A stretch of 50,774 nucleotides of DNA from Pseudomonadota bacterium. GTDB taxonomy: Bacteria > Bdellovibrionota > UBA1018 > CAIMNF01. Shown here piece after piece: positions 10,408 to 19,747 of this stretch. The notes below the pieces were generated by a model, which ran no database searches, was not told the origin of the DNA, and saw only the letters and a program-made list of their open reading frames with translations. The position numbers and the translations under genes are program-made. The DNA lies in NCBI GenBank assembly GCA_027491115.1, contig JAIXWV010000045.1, positions 1-50,774 of the forward strand. Reading direction: 5' to 3'. Numbering within the stretch: position 1 is the first letter of the stretch; each line of letters starts with the position of its first letter.

Positions 10408-13400
10408 TTCGGATACCTGGTGATCCTGTGAGTGTTTTCGTCGCTGACGTAGACAAAGTGATTGTCCACGGTGATGCCATAGGGCGCCGCGAATCCGCCA
10501 ATGTTATTCGAGTTTCCGAGCAAGAGCCCTTGCACGGCACTTCCTCCCTGACACCAGTCAGGCGTCACACCGGTCGCACCCACACAGTCTGGACTTGTGA
10601 CTGGACCCGCAGGAGAAGTCCCGATTCCACCCCGCCAACCGAGAACGGTCCCGGTGGTCGCATTCATTTTGCCTACCAAGGTGGTTCCATTCACGACGGT
10701 GTAATAGAGGTGCCCGTTCGAGAAAGCGAGTGATGCGGGTCCAAAATTGTTCCCAAAGTTCGGAGTCGTGGTCCAGACGTTGGTATACACTCCCGGGTGA
10801 GTGTAGGAAGATCTCTCATAGATCCCGGTTGCGAGATTGAACATATCAATCCGGCTGTTTTGTGTGTTGGCAACGTACAATTTTACGCCATCGGAGGCAA
10901 TACCACCGCGCCCGTTGTTGAAGCAGAACCCACCGCCCGGATCGCTTCCGCAGCTGCCGTTTGTAGAGTTCCCACCTGTCGACCACCCATTAGTCAGGAT
11001 CCAGCCGCTCTTGTTCACAGTAGCAGGACTGATACCGGTGGAAGTGTTGACCCGACCGATCCAGCCCTGGAAAGAACCGGTGTTTGCGTTATAAGAAGAT
11101 ACCCGGTGATTGACCTGGTCGATCACATAAAGGTTTCCCGATGCGAAGGTGATGGCACTCGGTGAGTTCAGGTATCCGTTTGCGTTGCCTGCAACTGGAA
11201 AACCTCCGACGCACCAGCCTGGAGTGAAGCGGTTCACGGCATTGGTACAGGCCGCTGAATCCGATGCTGTGGCCGGGCCAGTCGTGGCCGTACCGCTGAT
11301 GCCTCCAATCCAGCCACGGTAGGCGCCATCACTGAGCCGGAAGCGGTTGATCCGGTGGTGACCGATGTCGGTCACGTACAAGAAGGTCCCATCGCTGGTG
11401 ACGCCCGAAGGCCAATACATGAACCCGCCGGCATTGGTCGGAGCCAAGGTCCAGTTATTCTGAGTAAAAAACGAGGGGTGGAACATAGCCCCCAAGCACC
11501 AGCCTGAAGTGACCCCGATCGAGTTGCTTCCGCACCCTAGAGTTCGAGTGATGCCACTGACAAATCCACCGACAGCACCGACCCAGCCCGTGGTGTCTCC
11601 AGTTCGGGCATCAATCTGTTTCAATCGCCCCGCCCAGACCTCTGTAGCGTAAAGATTGTTCGAACCCGCATCGAAATGAAGCCCAGAGGGCGCATACATC
11701 GAGTTGTCATCGAATCCATGCAATCCGGCAATGGCTTGAGAGTCGGACCAAGTAGCTGGACTATCGCCGACATTGACCAGCATGCCTTGATAGTTTCCTG
11801 TCGTCTTATCGAATTTTTTGATCGCCGGAAAGTTGGTTCCTTGCCCGACCAGGATGCCATCTGCTCCGTCATAGGCAATGGCGCCGAGACCAAAGAACGA
11901 GGTCTCGTCGATCCCGAACTTGGCGGTTCCGCCCATACACCAGCCGGTGGTGTTCGAGTTCACACCTACTGTTGAGCAGGTACCGCTCGGGTTACCGGAA
12001 GCATTCGCCAAGGACGCGGTGGTGTTGACTTTGCCGATCCAGCCCCACAGCGTTCCGTTGGTGTCGACTTTTGCAATCCGATTTGTGTCGGCGATGTAGA
12101 AGTACGTTCCGTCGAAAGTGATCTGGGCGATTCCGTTGAACGCCATCGGGGAGTTATTGAACGTCACATTACCGATGTAAGCCCCGGTGGTGAGATTGTG
12201 CTTGTAGATCGTGCCACCGTTATTTCCCATGGATGAATAGAGGATGTTGTTGGCCTCATCCGCCCAAACTCCACCCATTGCACCCATTCCACCGCTTCCA
12301 ATTCCTTGGTTCAACCAGTTTTGTCCGCCGATGCACCAGCCTGGTGTACGGGTATTGGTAGCAGACGTGGCACAGGTGTTGGAAGCACCGGGAGCCGCAG
12401 CCAGAGTAGAAGCCACGGGGGCTCCTGTGGAAACGGCCCCGATCCATCCGATCCACCCGCTATAGGCACCGGTGCTCAACTTGATTCTGGAAACCATGCC
12501 GTGGTTTCCCGTATAAAGATAGGTTTCTCCGGTTTGGTCGGTGGCGATGGCCATCGAGTAGGTCAGGCCCGGGCTAGTCCCGACCTGGATGTAGTTGTTG
12601 TTATGCCCCCCCCAACGGCACCAGCCTGGGGTCGGCGAGTTATTTGCGTTGGAAGGAGAACAGTTCATGAGAGAGTTCCCCTCATGGTCAATGCCGGGAC
12701 TCAGGCCGGAGTTGTTTCCGATTCGGCCGATCCATCCGGTGAACTGACCCGTGGCGGCATTGAATCGAGTGATGTTGTAGTTACTCGAATTGGAAACATA
12801 GACGTAAGTTCCATCACTGGCGACTGCATTCGGTGAATGCATGCCTCCAGAAGTGATGGCAGAGGTCGCCACAGACATTCCCCCCTGACACCAGCCGGGA
12901 GTGATAAAATTGTGCGCCAAGGTGATGCACTGGTTGGCGAGCGAGGCAGCCGCAGTGGAACCCATGGAACTGCTCAATGCAAAGGTGTTCGCACCCGTTG
13001 GGCCTACGCCGCCCCAGCGGGTGAGCATCCCCAGCCAACCGATGTATTGATTGGTCTGATAATCATATTTGATCACGCGATGGTAGTTGGCATCAGCAAC
13101 ATAGAGGTAACGCTTGGATGGGTCAAAAGCGAGGGAGTTCACGCCGGTCGGAGCATCGATCCGCCCGACAATGGGAGTCTTGCCACTTTGCCAGAGGATC
13201 GGAGATCCTTCGGTTTCCGTTGCGGTCCCGCCGGCCCCTCGACCAAGACCGGAACCGATCCAACCGGGAGAGGCATTCACGGTCCAAGACATTTGGGCAG
13301 GAGTCAGGATGGGCGGAGCAGCCGAATCGGAAGCCAAGAAAGAAGGTGTGTCCGGATAGAGTCCTCTAAAGTAGAAGATCCGAGTGCTGACACCCTCTGC

Positions 13401-16283
13401 AAAATTGAGCTCGCTAATTTCATTGGAGCAGGCACTGTCGTTGAAGAATTTCCCGGAATATCCTGCCCCGGTGAGCCCCGCAGTGATCGGGGTCACCGCG
13501 CCCGCCGCATTACCCGCACCATCGATGGTTCTCAGTGTAAACGGACCGGCGCAGATGTTGGTTCTTGAGTTGGCCGGAACCGGACCGGTCAGAGTCATTC
13601 CTGAGGGAGAAATCTTAACCTGAATCGTCGCTGATTCGGAAAGGTTTCCTGCAGGATCAACAACCTTGACACTGATGGACTCTGCCGTCATGTCCTTCAG
13701 GTAGATCATCTGGCTTGCAGCACCTTGCGGAATGGAGAATGCTGAACCCAAGAAAGTTGTGGCTGCCGGATTGCTGTAGAACGCAGCCTGGGTGCCAGTC
13801 AAACCTGAAATATTCAAAGTGATGTTCTGTGGAGCTTGAACCGCATTCCCGAGGGAATCCATCAAAGTGACGGTGTAGGGGCTCGAAGGCTGCCCGGAGA
13901 TGACCACTGTCGGACCCACAAAACGGATTTGTGAGGCGTTGACCATCACCACTACGGGGGCGGACGCAGGTGAAATCACATTGGCCGGATCAGCCACGGT
14001 CAAGGATATGGTTTCTGCCAAGGGATCCTTGACGTAGAAAGTTTTAGTGCTTTCACCGGCGGCAACCTTGAATGCGGATAGATTAGTGACGGGATTATTC
14101 GTACAGGTTGAGTCCTCCCAGAATGTAGCGCTTCCGAGGGTCCCTGCGATCTGGAAAGGCGTTTCATCTTTGACCCTTCCTGTGGAACCGTCAGCGCCCA
14201 GGGTGGTGATGGTGAAAGCCGATGAACAACGACCTGAAATGATGGAGGTCGGTCCACTGAGTGAAACTTGGGATGGCGTAACGGTCAAATTGTGAGTTCC
14301 CTGGCTCATGATGAGAGACGGGTCACGAGCCGTAAGCACTAGGCTTTCCGCTTTCTGGTTCTTAAAATAGAGGGTCTTGGTGTTCGAACCGGTGGAATAG
14401 GTCACACTCGTCACGGGTGTTGTTCCGGCGCAGCTGGTGAAGAATCCACCTCCACCGGTCCCGCTCAATTGAATCACGGTGCTGGCGGTCGCATTGGCAG
14501 CGTTACCACCGATATCCTGGAGTTGAAGCGTGAAGGCAAGAGCGTTACTGCAATTGCCCGATACAAAACTCGCAGGACCCGACAGGGCGAGCCTAGCAGG
14601 GGCACCCGATACGACTTGAAAGTTGTTACTGTAAGCGACAGTGAGTGGAGCTGAGTTTGCGATCAACTTGTAGGTTCCGATACGGTCGATTCCGAGACCA
14701 TTGAAGGTGGCGACTCCGTTCACTGCTGGGACCGTGGTCGTTCCGGTCAGATTCGCCCCACTGACGTTGTTGAAGATCGAGAGAGTGATATTGGCACTCG
14801 AGGTCGTCACCACGTTCCCCTGGATGTCGAGGACTGCGGCTTGGACCGAGTTCATGGTGGCCACCCCAGCTGGAGCGTTGAGGGGTTGTTGAACGAAGCC
14901 GACTTTTGTTGCCACGCCGGCCACAAAGGTTGCCGAGGCGGTGACAGCAGTCAATCCGGACGGTGAACTGATGCTTAGGGTCCGAGTTCCGGCTACGGTC
15001 GTAGTGATCGATCCGGAGGTCAATCCGGCCGAATCTGTGTTGGCCACAGGCTGGCTCAGGGTATCGTTCGAGTTGGTGGAAGCGAACTGGGGTCTCACTC
15101 CAGAAATCGGGTTCTGAAACTGATCAGCGAGTTCGAATGTGACCGTATAACTCGCGTTACCGTTGGCAATCAAAAAAGAGCCTGGGGCTGAAGCTGGGGA
15201 TAGAGTGATTTTTGAGGTCAATGGTGAAACCGTCGCAGGGACAATGGTGAATTGGCTCGAGTCTTTGGTGAAGCTGGGCGCTCCCCCGGTCTGATTCGAA
15301 GTGTCTTGTTTGGTTGCGGTCAGAATTTTCACTCCGGCTTCCTGAAAATTAATTCCGCTGAAGGTGGCCACGCCACCGACTGCAGCGATGGTCGCGGTCC
15401 CCCGGATCGTGCCGGCCGAGGGACTCAAAGCAGACAAAGTCAAGGTGATGAGTGCGGTCGAGTCAGGACCGGAAGATACCAGATTGTCATTGTCATCGAG
15501 AATTCGAATGACAGGTTGAGGTCCGAGGGCGGTACCCGCGGGTGCACTTCCTGGCTCAGTGACATACTGCAATTTCGTGGCTTGGCCGATTGGAATGAAG
15601 CTCACCGTTTGAGTATTGTTGTCAGTAAAATCGGCAATGGTCGTATTGACCCGGCAGGTATAGGTGGATCCGGGAAGAAGGCCGGTCAAATCTGCTGAGG
15701 TCACACCCACGGTATTCGTGATGCTCTTGACCAGAGTGAAGTCCGTCGCAGTCCCCCATTTGCAGTAAATGCCTGCTGAATCGGCGTTGCTGATGTCTGC
15801 AAAATTGACGGTCGCGGTGGTGGAGGAAGTCACGGTCGCCGAGGCGATCCCGCCATAAGGGATGGCGAACTTGTCCACCATGTTGTCATCTTCCACGTTC
15901 TTGGCAGTGGCAGCTTTGACCCGAAAAGTACCGAGGGTGACCGTCGTCAAGCCGGTCAGAGTGAAATTGGTGGCCGGAGCGAGAACGGTTTTTAGGAGTT
16001 TCGGAAAGAAGAAATTGCTCGAATCATAGATGTTGTATGCGATCACCTTTTCATCAGTTGAAGCGTTCCACTTGATTTGAACTTTATTGGCGCTGAGAGT
16101 GTTCGCCTCGGTGATGCCCGTGAATCCAGCGTAGGGTGCGTTGTCTGCTCTCTCAGCTGCGGCGCCGGTGAGCGTCGTGATGGACACTTCCTGTGGTACA
16201 AACTGACAAGCACTCACACCAGCCAGAGCGCTCAGAGTGAGAAAAAACTCCCGTAGTCTAAGATTCAGTCTATTTTTCCGCAT
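10404..16283 (-). CDS. giant lipoprotein with Ig/Fn3 stalk and NHL-like Trp/Cys propeller
   Basis: The start at 16283 gives 1959 residues. It is preferred over the in-frame ATG at 16313 because GAGG lies just upstream and the signal peptide then begins MRKNR and ends GVSAC (Cys26). Residues 35-230 hold two Fn3-like modules. Residues 230-560 hold three invasin/Big-like modules. Residues 560-1020 hold four modules opening with SGP and closing with a KTFYVKD-like strand. From about residue 1040 to the end there are NHL-like repeats with GT(Y/F)xYVxD and NxxRIxRF strands. Each blade closes with GWIG and carries an insertion C-x(9-14)-GWC-x-GG, present about eight times. Members of this arrangement are presumably surface propellers. 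The gene heads the three-lipoprotein operon and is divergent from the coiled-coil/LysM module. Confidence 0.88.
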   Translation of the reverse strand: MRKNRLNLRLREFFLTLSALAGVSACQFVPQEVSITTLTGAAAERADNAPYAGFTGITEANTLSANKVQIKWNASTDEKVIAYNIYDSSNFFFPKLLKTVLAPATNFTLTGLTTVTLGTFRVKAATAKNVEDDNMVDKFAIPYGGIASATVTSSTTATVNFADISNADSAGIYCKWGTATDFTLVKSITNTVGVTSADLTGLLPGSTYTCRVNTTIADFTDNNTQTVSFIPIGQATKLQYVTEPGSAPAGTALGPQPVIRILDDNDNLVSSGPDSTALITLTLSALSPSAGTIRGTATIAAVGGVATFSGINFQEAGVKILTATKQDTSNQTGGAPSFTKDSSQFTIVPATVSPLTSKITLSPASAPGSFLIANGNASYTVTFELADQFQNPISGVRPQFASTNSNDTLSQPVANTDSAGLTSGSITTTVAGTRTLSISSPSGLTAVTASATFVAGVATKVGFVQQPLNAPAGVATMNSVQAAVLDIQGNVVTTSSANITLSIFNNVSGANLTGTTTVPAVNGVATFNGLGIDRIGTYKLIANSAPLTVAYSNNFQVVSGAPARLALSGPASFVSGNCSNALAFTLQLQDIGGNAANATASTVIQLSGTGGGGFFTSCAGTTPVTSVTYSTGSNTKTLYFKNQKAESLVLTARDPSLIMSQGTHNLTVTPSQVSLSGPTSIISGRCSSAFTITTLGADGSTGRVKDETPFQIAGTLGSATFWEDSTCTNNPVTNLSAFKVAAGESTKTFYVKDPLAETISLTVADPANVISPASAPVVVMVNASQIRFVGPTVVISGQPSSPYTVTLMDSLGNAVQAPQNITLNISGLTGTQAAFYSNPAATTFLGSAFSIPQGAASQMIYLKDMTAESISVKVVDPAGNLSESATIQVKISPSGMTLTGPVPANSRTNICAGPFTLRTIDGAGNAAGAVTPITAGLTGAGYSGKFFNDSACSNEISELNFAEGVSTRIFYFRGLYPDTPSFLASDSAAPPILTPAQMSWTVNASPGWIGSGLGRGAGGTATETEGSPILWQSGKTPIVGRIDAPTGVNSLAFDPSKRYLYVADANYHRVIKYDYQTNQYIGWLGMLTRWGGVGPTGANTFALSSSMGSTAAASLANQCITLAHNFITPGWCQGGMSVATSAITSGGMHSPNAVASDGTYVYVSNSSNYNITRFNAATGQFTGWIGRIGNNSGLSPGIDHEGNSLMNCSPSNANNSPTPGWCRWGGHNNNYIQVGTSPGLTYSMAIATDQTGETYLYTGNHGMVSRIKLSTGAYSGWIGWIGAVSTGAPVASTLAAAPGASNTCATSATNTRTPGWCIGGQNWLNQGIGSGGMGAMGGVWADEANNILYSSMGNNGGTIYKHNLTTGAYIGNVTFNNSPMAFNGIAQITFDGTYFYIADTNRIAKVDTNGTLWGWIGKVNTTASLANASGNPSGTCSTVGVNSNTTGWCMGGTAKFGIDETSFFGLGAIAYDGADGILVGQGTNFPAIKKFDKTTGNYQGMLVNVGDSPATWSDSQAIAGLHGFDDNSMYAPSGLHFDAGSNNLYATEVWAGRLKQIDARTGDTTGWVGAVGGFVSGITRTLGCGSNSIGVTSGWCLGAMFHPSFFTQNNWTLAPTNAGGFMYWPSGVTSDGTFLYVTDIGHHRINRFRLSDGAYRGWIGGISGTATTGPATASDSAACTNAVNRFTPGWCVGGFPVAGNANGYLNSPSAITFASGNLYVIDQVNHRVSSYNANTGSFQGWIGRVNTSTGISPATVNKSGWILTNGWSTGGNSTNGSCGSDPGGGFCFNNGRGGIASDGVKLYVANTQNSRIDMFNLATGIYERSSYTHPGVYTNVWTTTPNFGNNFGPASLAFSNGHLYYTVVNGTTLVGKMNATTGTVLGWRGGIGTSPAGPVTSPDCVGATGVTPDWCQGGSAVQGLLLGNSNNIGGFAAPYGITVDNHFVYVSDENTHRITRYPK

Positions 16284-16449
16284 ACGTGCCTCGTCAGACC
16301 TATACCCAATCATTTTACTCTGTTACCATCAGAACCCGAAATCCAAACGGGTGCATCACTTCTTCGGGAAGGTGTGAGTGAAACTTGAATCATTGATTTC
16401 AGATCTAAGTGTCTGAATTTTGACGAAAACTGATTTCGTGGAGAGATCC

Positions 16450-16497
16450 ATGAGAAAAGTAAAGTTCGGCGAGCGATCAGCCGAAATCGCTGATTGA
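16450..16497 (+). CDS. possible 15-codon leader ORF
   Basis: An ATG at 16450 preceded by GGAGAG opens a 15-codon frame, MRKVKFGERSAEIAD, ending in TGA 13 bases before the ATG of the coiled-coil gene. Its second half overlaps a stem-loop, ATCAGC/GCTGAT at 76-81 and 89-94 of the 16400s (16476-16494). A second small inverted repeat, CGAAA/TTTCG, lies at 16424-16438. The arrangement would allow translation of the leader to affect folding around the downstream ribosome site. This is inference from layout only; the ORF is short enough to be chance. Confidence 0.25.
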   Translation: MRKVKFGERSAEIAD

Positions 16498-16510
16498 GGT
16501 GGTACTAACC

Positions 16511-17452
16511 ATGATCAGAACCGAACATGTCAGGCAGAAATCGATGACCCAAGAAGCGATTCAACCCTCGGAGAACGTCGGATATCAAATCGACCGTTTG
16601 GTGGCGCTCGAGCAAGAGCTCGCCGCCGTTCGGAGCCGTGCCACAGTGGGGGAGGCCGAGGGTGAAGTCGAACAGATGAAGGCTCTCATCCTGAAGCAGA
16701 TCGGAGAGATCCAAACCCTGAAAGGGATACAGAAGAGGATCTCAGAAGACGCCGTTCGACAACGGACACAGACCGAGCATTTAAGTAAGGTCGCCCAGGA
16801 GCAGGCGAAACAGATCCAAGCCATGAGCATTCAATTACAACTGTTCCAGGAACTCGAGAGCTCCTTGCGGGATCAGCAAGAGGTCATCGCCACAGAATCC
16901 GCCTACCTGAGACAGGAAAATGAGTCATCCGAGTGTCGGATTCAATCTCTGATGGCTGACAATGAAAAACTCAAAGCCAGAATTGCAGAGCTGGAATCAG
17001 CTCCTCGAGTGGCTGAATTCAAATTCACCGGATCTTCCGCAGGGTCTTCTTCAGCTTCATCATTAGATGAGCTCTCCAGAAAGGAAATCCGTCTCGAAGG
17101 CTATGCGCGGAGACTCCGTTCAGGCCAGACGATGGTCCGTGAGGCCTTAAATGAAGCGCTCATTGAACTGGAAACAGCAATGCGGATGAACCCGACGGCG
17201 GATTTGTTGAAGATCACCGAGTATGAGTTGGGACGAGTGGAAATCGAGATGAAGAAAACACCGACCTCTTCTCCGTCACGCAGAGTTTTGGAAGAGAATT
17301 TCGAGGATCTGATCCAGCAACGCAATTTTCTCCGGACCGTCCGCGAGGCCAGTGACAGAGAAGCTCAATCCAAGTTGACTCGCTTGCAGGACATCCTGTC
17401 TGACGAGCGCTTGGACGAGATTCCCCCTCCTCCCCCGGTCGGGGAGATTTGA
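16511..17452 (+). CDS. cytoplasmic coiled-coil protein of unknown function
   Basis: This is a 313-residue protein without signal peptide or membrane segment. The ATG at 16511 has GAGG upstream; a GTG four codons earlier is possible. Residues 20-165 are rich in Glu, Gln, Lys and Leu with heptad spacing and predict a long coiled coil. A short Ser/Ala/Gly linker follows near 175. The C-terminal half is helical and ends with a five-proline run, EIPPPPPVGEI. No known domain was recognised. It opens a four-gene plus-strand cluster with a LysM lipoprotein, a barrel-like protein and a second coiled-coil protein, so a structural or scaffolding role linked to the envelope is plausible but unproven. Confidence 0.8.
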   Translation: MIRTEHVRQKSMTQEAIQPSENVGYQIDRLVALEQELAAVRSRATVGEAEGEVEQMKALILKQIGEIQTLKGIQKRISEDAVRQRTQTEHLSKVAQEQAKQIQAMSIQLQLFQELESSLRDQQEVIATESAYLRQENESSECRIQSLMADNEKLKARIAELESAPRVAEFKFTGSSAGSSSASSLDELSRKEIRLEGYARRLRSGQTMVREALNEALIELETAMRMNPTADLLKITEYELGRVEIEMKKTPTSSPSRRVLEENFEDLIQQRNFLRTVREASDREAQSKLTRLQDILSDERLDEIPPPPPVGEI

Positions 17453-17463
17453 AGGAGTCGACG

Positions 17464-18627
17464 ATGAAAAGCAAACGGATACGGGCCCCCATCAGTTTCG
17501 GAGTCGCCAGCGTCTGTGTTGCGGCTTGCTCGACTTTGAATCCAATGTCAAAACCCTCGATCCAGTCTTCACTCGAAGCAGAGGAGTTGATCGCTCCCGT
17601 GGAAGTGGCTACTGAGTTGCAGGGTATCGATGCGATTCCGATTTCGAAAAACGATGCCCCGCCGGATGGAACAGCAGATCGTGATGCTACTGGCCCGGGT
17701 GGACAAATGAGTCTCGATCCGGCCCAATCACAGGGTAAGAACAGCTCAGCGCCCAATCCTGTGGTCTCGGGTACTTCCCAGGGTAAAGGTGCAGCTGGAG
17801 CCCTGGCGGGAAAAGGAAGCGCTCAAGGACTGAAGGGATCGGTCGGGTCAGGCACAGCCGGGGGATCCCAGGTCTTGGGGGCTCAGGCCGCCGGATTACA
17901 GGCAGGGAAGTCCCTGGCCGGTAGCTCAATTTTGAATGGAAAAGGTATGAACATCGGTCAGGCTCGAGTGGCAGGTGTCAATGGGGATGCCTCAGGACAG
18001 CCGGCAGGTGTGAACGGGGTTGCCTCGGAACAGCCACCGGGGGCGCAGGCAGCTGGCGGGTCGGATGCGGTGGCGATCGCTTCCCGAGATCCAGCATCAG
18101 CACAGGCACTCAATGCGGACGGAAGTCCCCTGAAATCGCCCGGTTCTATCAAGGAGTCCGGATTGGTCCCTGTCGGGGCTGCACGCGGACCGGCCTCGGC
18201 TGACGGAGCCCAGATCATCGATTATCGAGTTAAAGAGGGTGATACCTTGATGAAAATCGCCTTCGAGGTCTTCGGTGACCTGACCCGGTGGCGTGAGATT
18301 CTCGAGCTGAATAAAGAAGTGATTAATGATCCGAATGTCCTGACCAAGGGATCCCGATTGCGGATCAAAGTATTCGGGGTTCGTACCGTGAGTCGGAACG
18401 GCGAGGCCTACCTCATCAAGCGAGGGGACACCTTACAAAAGATCTCGCAATGGGTGTACGGGACTATCAACAAATGGAAGAAACTTTGGGACAACAACCG
18501 TGAGTTGATCCAGGATCCGAACAAGATTTTTGCGGGATTCAAACTGTACTTCGTCAGGGAGCAGGATCCGAAGCGGGTCCCTGCTGCTGATCCCGCTGTG
18601 CCAGCGAAAAATGATTCGAGCCACTGA
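17464..18627 (+). CDS. lipoprotein with two C-terminal LysM domains
   Basis: The ATG at 17464 is chosen because GAAGGAG lies at the right distance and the upstream TTG at 17449 has no such site. The 387-residue product begins with a basic signal peptide ending CVAAC (Cys22), a lipobox. Residues 70-245 are a low-complexity linker rich in Gly, Ala, Ser and Gln, with a local duplication around AGVNGxAS. Two LysM-like modules follow, near residues 252-300 and 313-362. Each begins Y-(R/L)-(V/I)-K-x-GDTL and contains a W(R/K)xx(L/I)xxxN core. LysM binds peptidoglycan N-acetylglucosamine chains, so the protein probably spans from a membrane anchor to the cell wall. The gene overlaps the next one by 17 bases. 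Confidence 0.87.
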   Translation: MKSKRIRAPISFGVASVCVAACSTLNPMSKPSIQSSLEAEELIAPVEVATELQGIDAIPISKNDAPPDGTADRDATGPGGQMSLDPAQSQGKNSSAPNPVVSGTSQGKGAAGALAGKGSAQGLKGSVGSGTAGGSQVLGAQAAGLQAGKSLAGSSILNGKGMNIGQARVAGVNGDASGQPAGVNGVASEQPPGAQAAGGSDAVAIASRDPASAQALNADGSPLKSPGSIKESGLVPVGAARGPASADGAQIIDYRVKEGDTLMKIAFEVFGDLTRWREILELNKEVINDPNVLTKGSRLRIKVFGVRTVSRNGEAYLIKRGDTLQKISQWVYGTINKWKKLWDNNRELIQDPNKIFAGFKLYFVREQDPKRVPAADPAVPAKNDSSH

Positions 18628-19717
18628 GACCGCCTTACGGAAGTTTTTCGGAATAGGATGGGTGCTGACAGGCTTGGTTCTCCAGCCTCTATTCGAGGCT
18701 GGAGCCCAGACAGTGGAAGAGTCGCGTCCCGAGGTTTATGATGCAAGCTCGGTCGCTGTCGAAAAAACCAACTGGGTGGCTGAGGTGTCCCGTGAAACGG
18801 ATCCGGCCAAACGTATCGAAACGGTGGAGCTGATCCACCAACGTATTCCCGTGGCATTGAGACGGAAAGACGGAAAGCTCCGTCCTTTTGTCGAGATTCG
18901 AGCGCTTCTGAAGGATTCCGGGTCCAAGGTGTTCATCGAAGATCGAGACACCCTTTACCCGGTCACCCTGAAAGACGGGGGGATGTTTGTTGTTTTCGTC
19001 TATCTGAATTCGATCAAGAGCGAACTCAATCTACAGGTGCTCGGCTCGGACGGTCAGACAAAAAAGACGGAAAAGTTCATGGTCTACGCTCCAGACGTCC
19101 AGGAGTACAAAATTGGCAAGCCGTGGGGCCTGTTGGTGATCTCTCCGGGGGGCGCGGTTCTCAGATACAAACAGACGAATTTTGGGGATTATGCCTCGAT
19201 CAACGGATTGGTCTCAGCGACCTATGAAAGCGAGCCGGTGTTCGGTAAGTTTTCACTCGCAGGAGACTTCGCCCTCACGCTTTGGACCGTCCGGTCTTCA
19301 CCCACCGATACGGCCCCGCAATTGCTCGGTGTTCACGCTCATGTGTTGTACGCATTGAGGGAGCCCAAGTCTCGATTTCAAGTCCACCCTATGCTGGGAC
19401 TCCAGTATTTCACGCTTTTTTCAAACGGGAGCCAGCTCGGTTTCGCCAACCTGATCGCAGGCGGCGTCGGCACGAAACTACGATATGAATTCAGCGATCG
19501 GGCCCGCGTGACCCTGCAGGGCTTCTATGCACCACTGAAGGGTGTGTTTAGCTTGAAAGATTTCGGGACTGAAACTTCTTTGACGGCCAGCTACAAGCTT
19601 GAGAACAACCATAGAGTCGAACTAGGTGCGGTCTACAGCCGACAAGCCTTCCAGGCCTCTGATATCACTCGGGTCGATCTCGGTGCGATCTCAATTCGAC
19701 TTGGTTACTCGCTTTAG
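18611..19717 (+). CDS. exported protein with probable C-terminal outer-membrane beta-barrel
   Basis: The start at 18611 (MIRATETALRK) gives a 368-residue product with a signal peptide of about 32 residues ending EAGAQ. An upstream in-frame ATG would lie deep inside the LysM gene. Residues 35-190 form a soluble domain of unknown type. The last 190 residues alternate polar and aromatic/hydrophobic positions in about eight strand-like segments and finish RLGYSL, consistent with a small outer-membrane barrel, though the last residue is Leu rather than the usual Phe. The overlap with the LysM lipoprotein gene suggests coupled translation and a common envelope complex. Function is not recognised. 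Confidence 0.78.
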   Translation: MIRATETALRKFFGIGWVLTGLVLQPLFEAGAQTVEESRPEVYDASSVAVEKTNWVAEVSRETDPAKRIETVELIHQRIPVALRRKDGKLRPFVEIRALLKDSGSKVFIEDRDTLYPVTLKDGGMFVVFVYLNSIKSELNLQVLGSDGQTKKTEKFMVYAPDVQEYKIGKPWGLLVISPGGAVLRYKQTNFGDYASINGLVSATYESEPVFGKFSLAGDFALTLWTVRSSPTDTAPQLLGVHAHVLYALREPKSRFQVHPMLGLQYFTLFSNGSQLGFANLIAGGVGTKLRYEFSDRARVTLQGFYAPLKGVFSLKDFGTETSLTASYKLENNHRVELGAVYSRQAFQASDITRVDLGAISIRLGYSL

Positions 19718-19747
19718 GGAAAAATTTGCCGAATTGTCGCAACTGAA

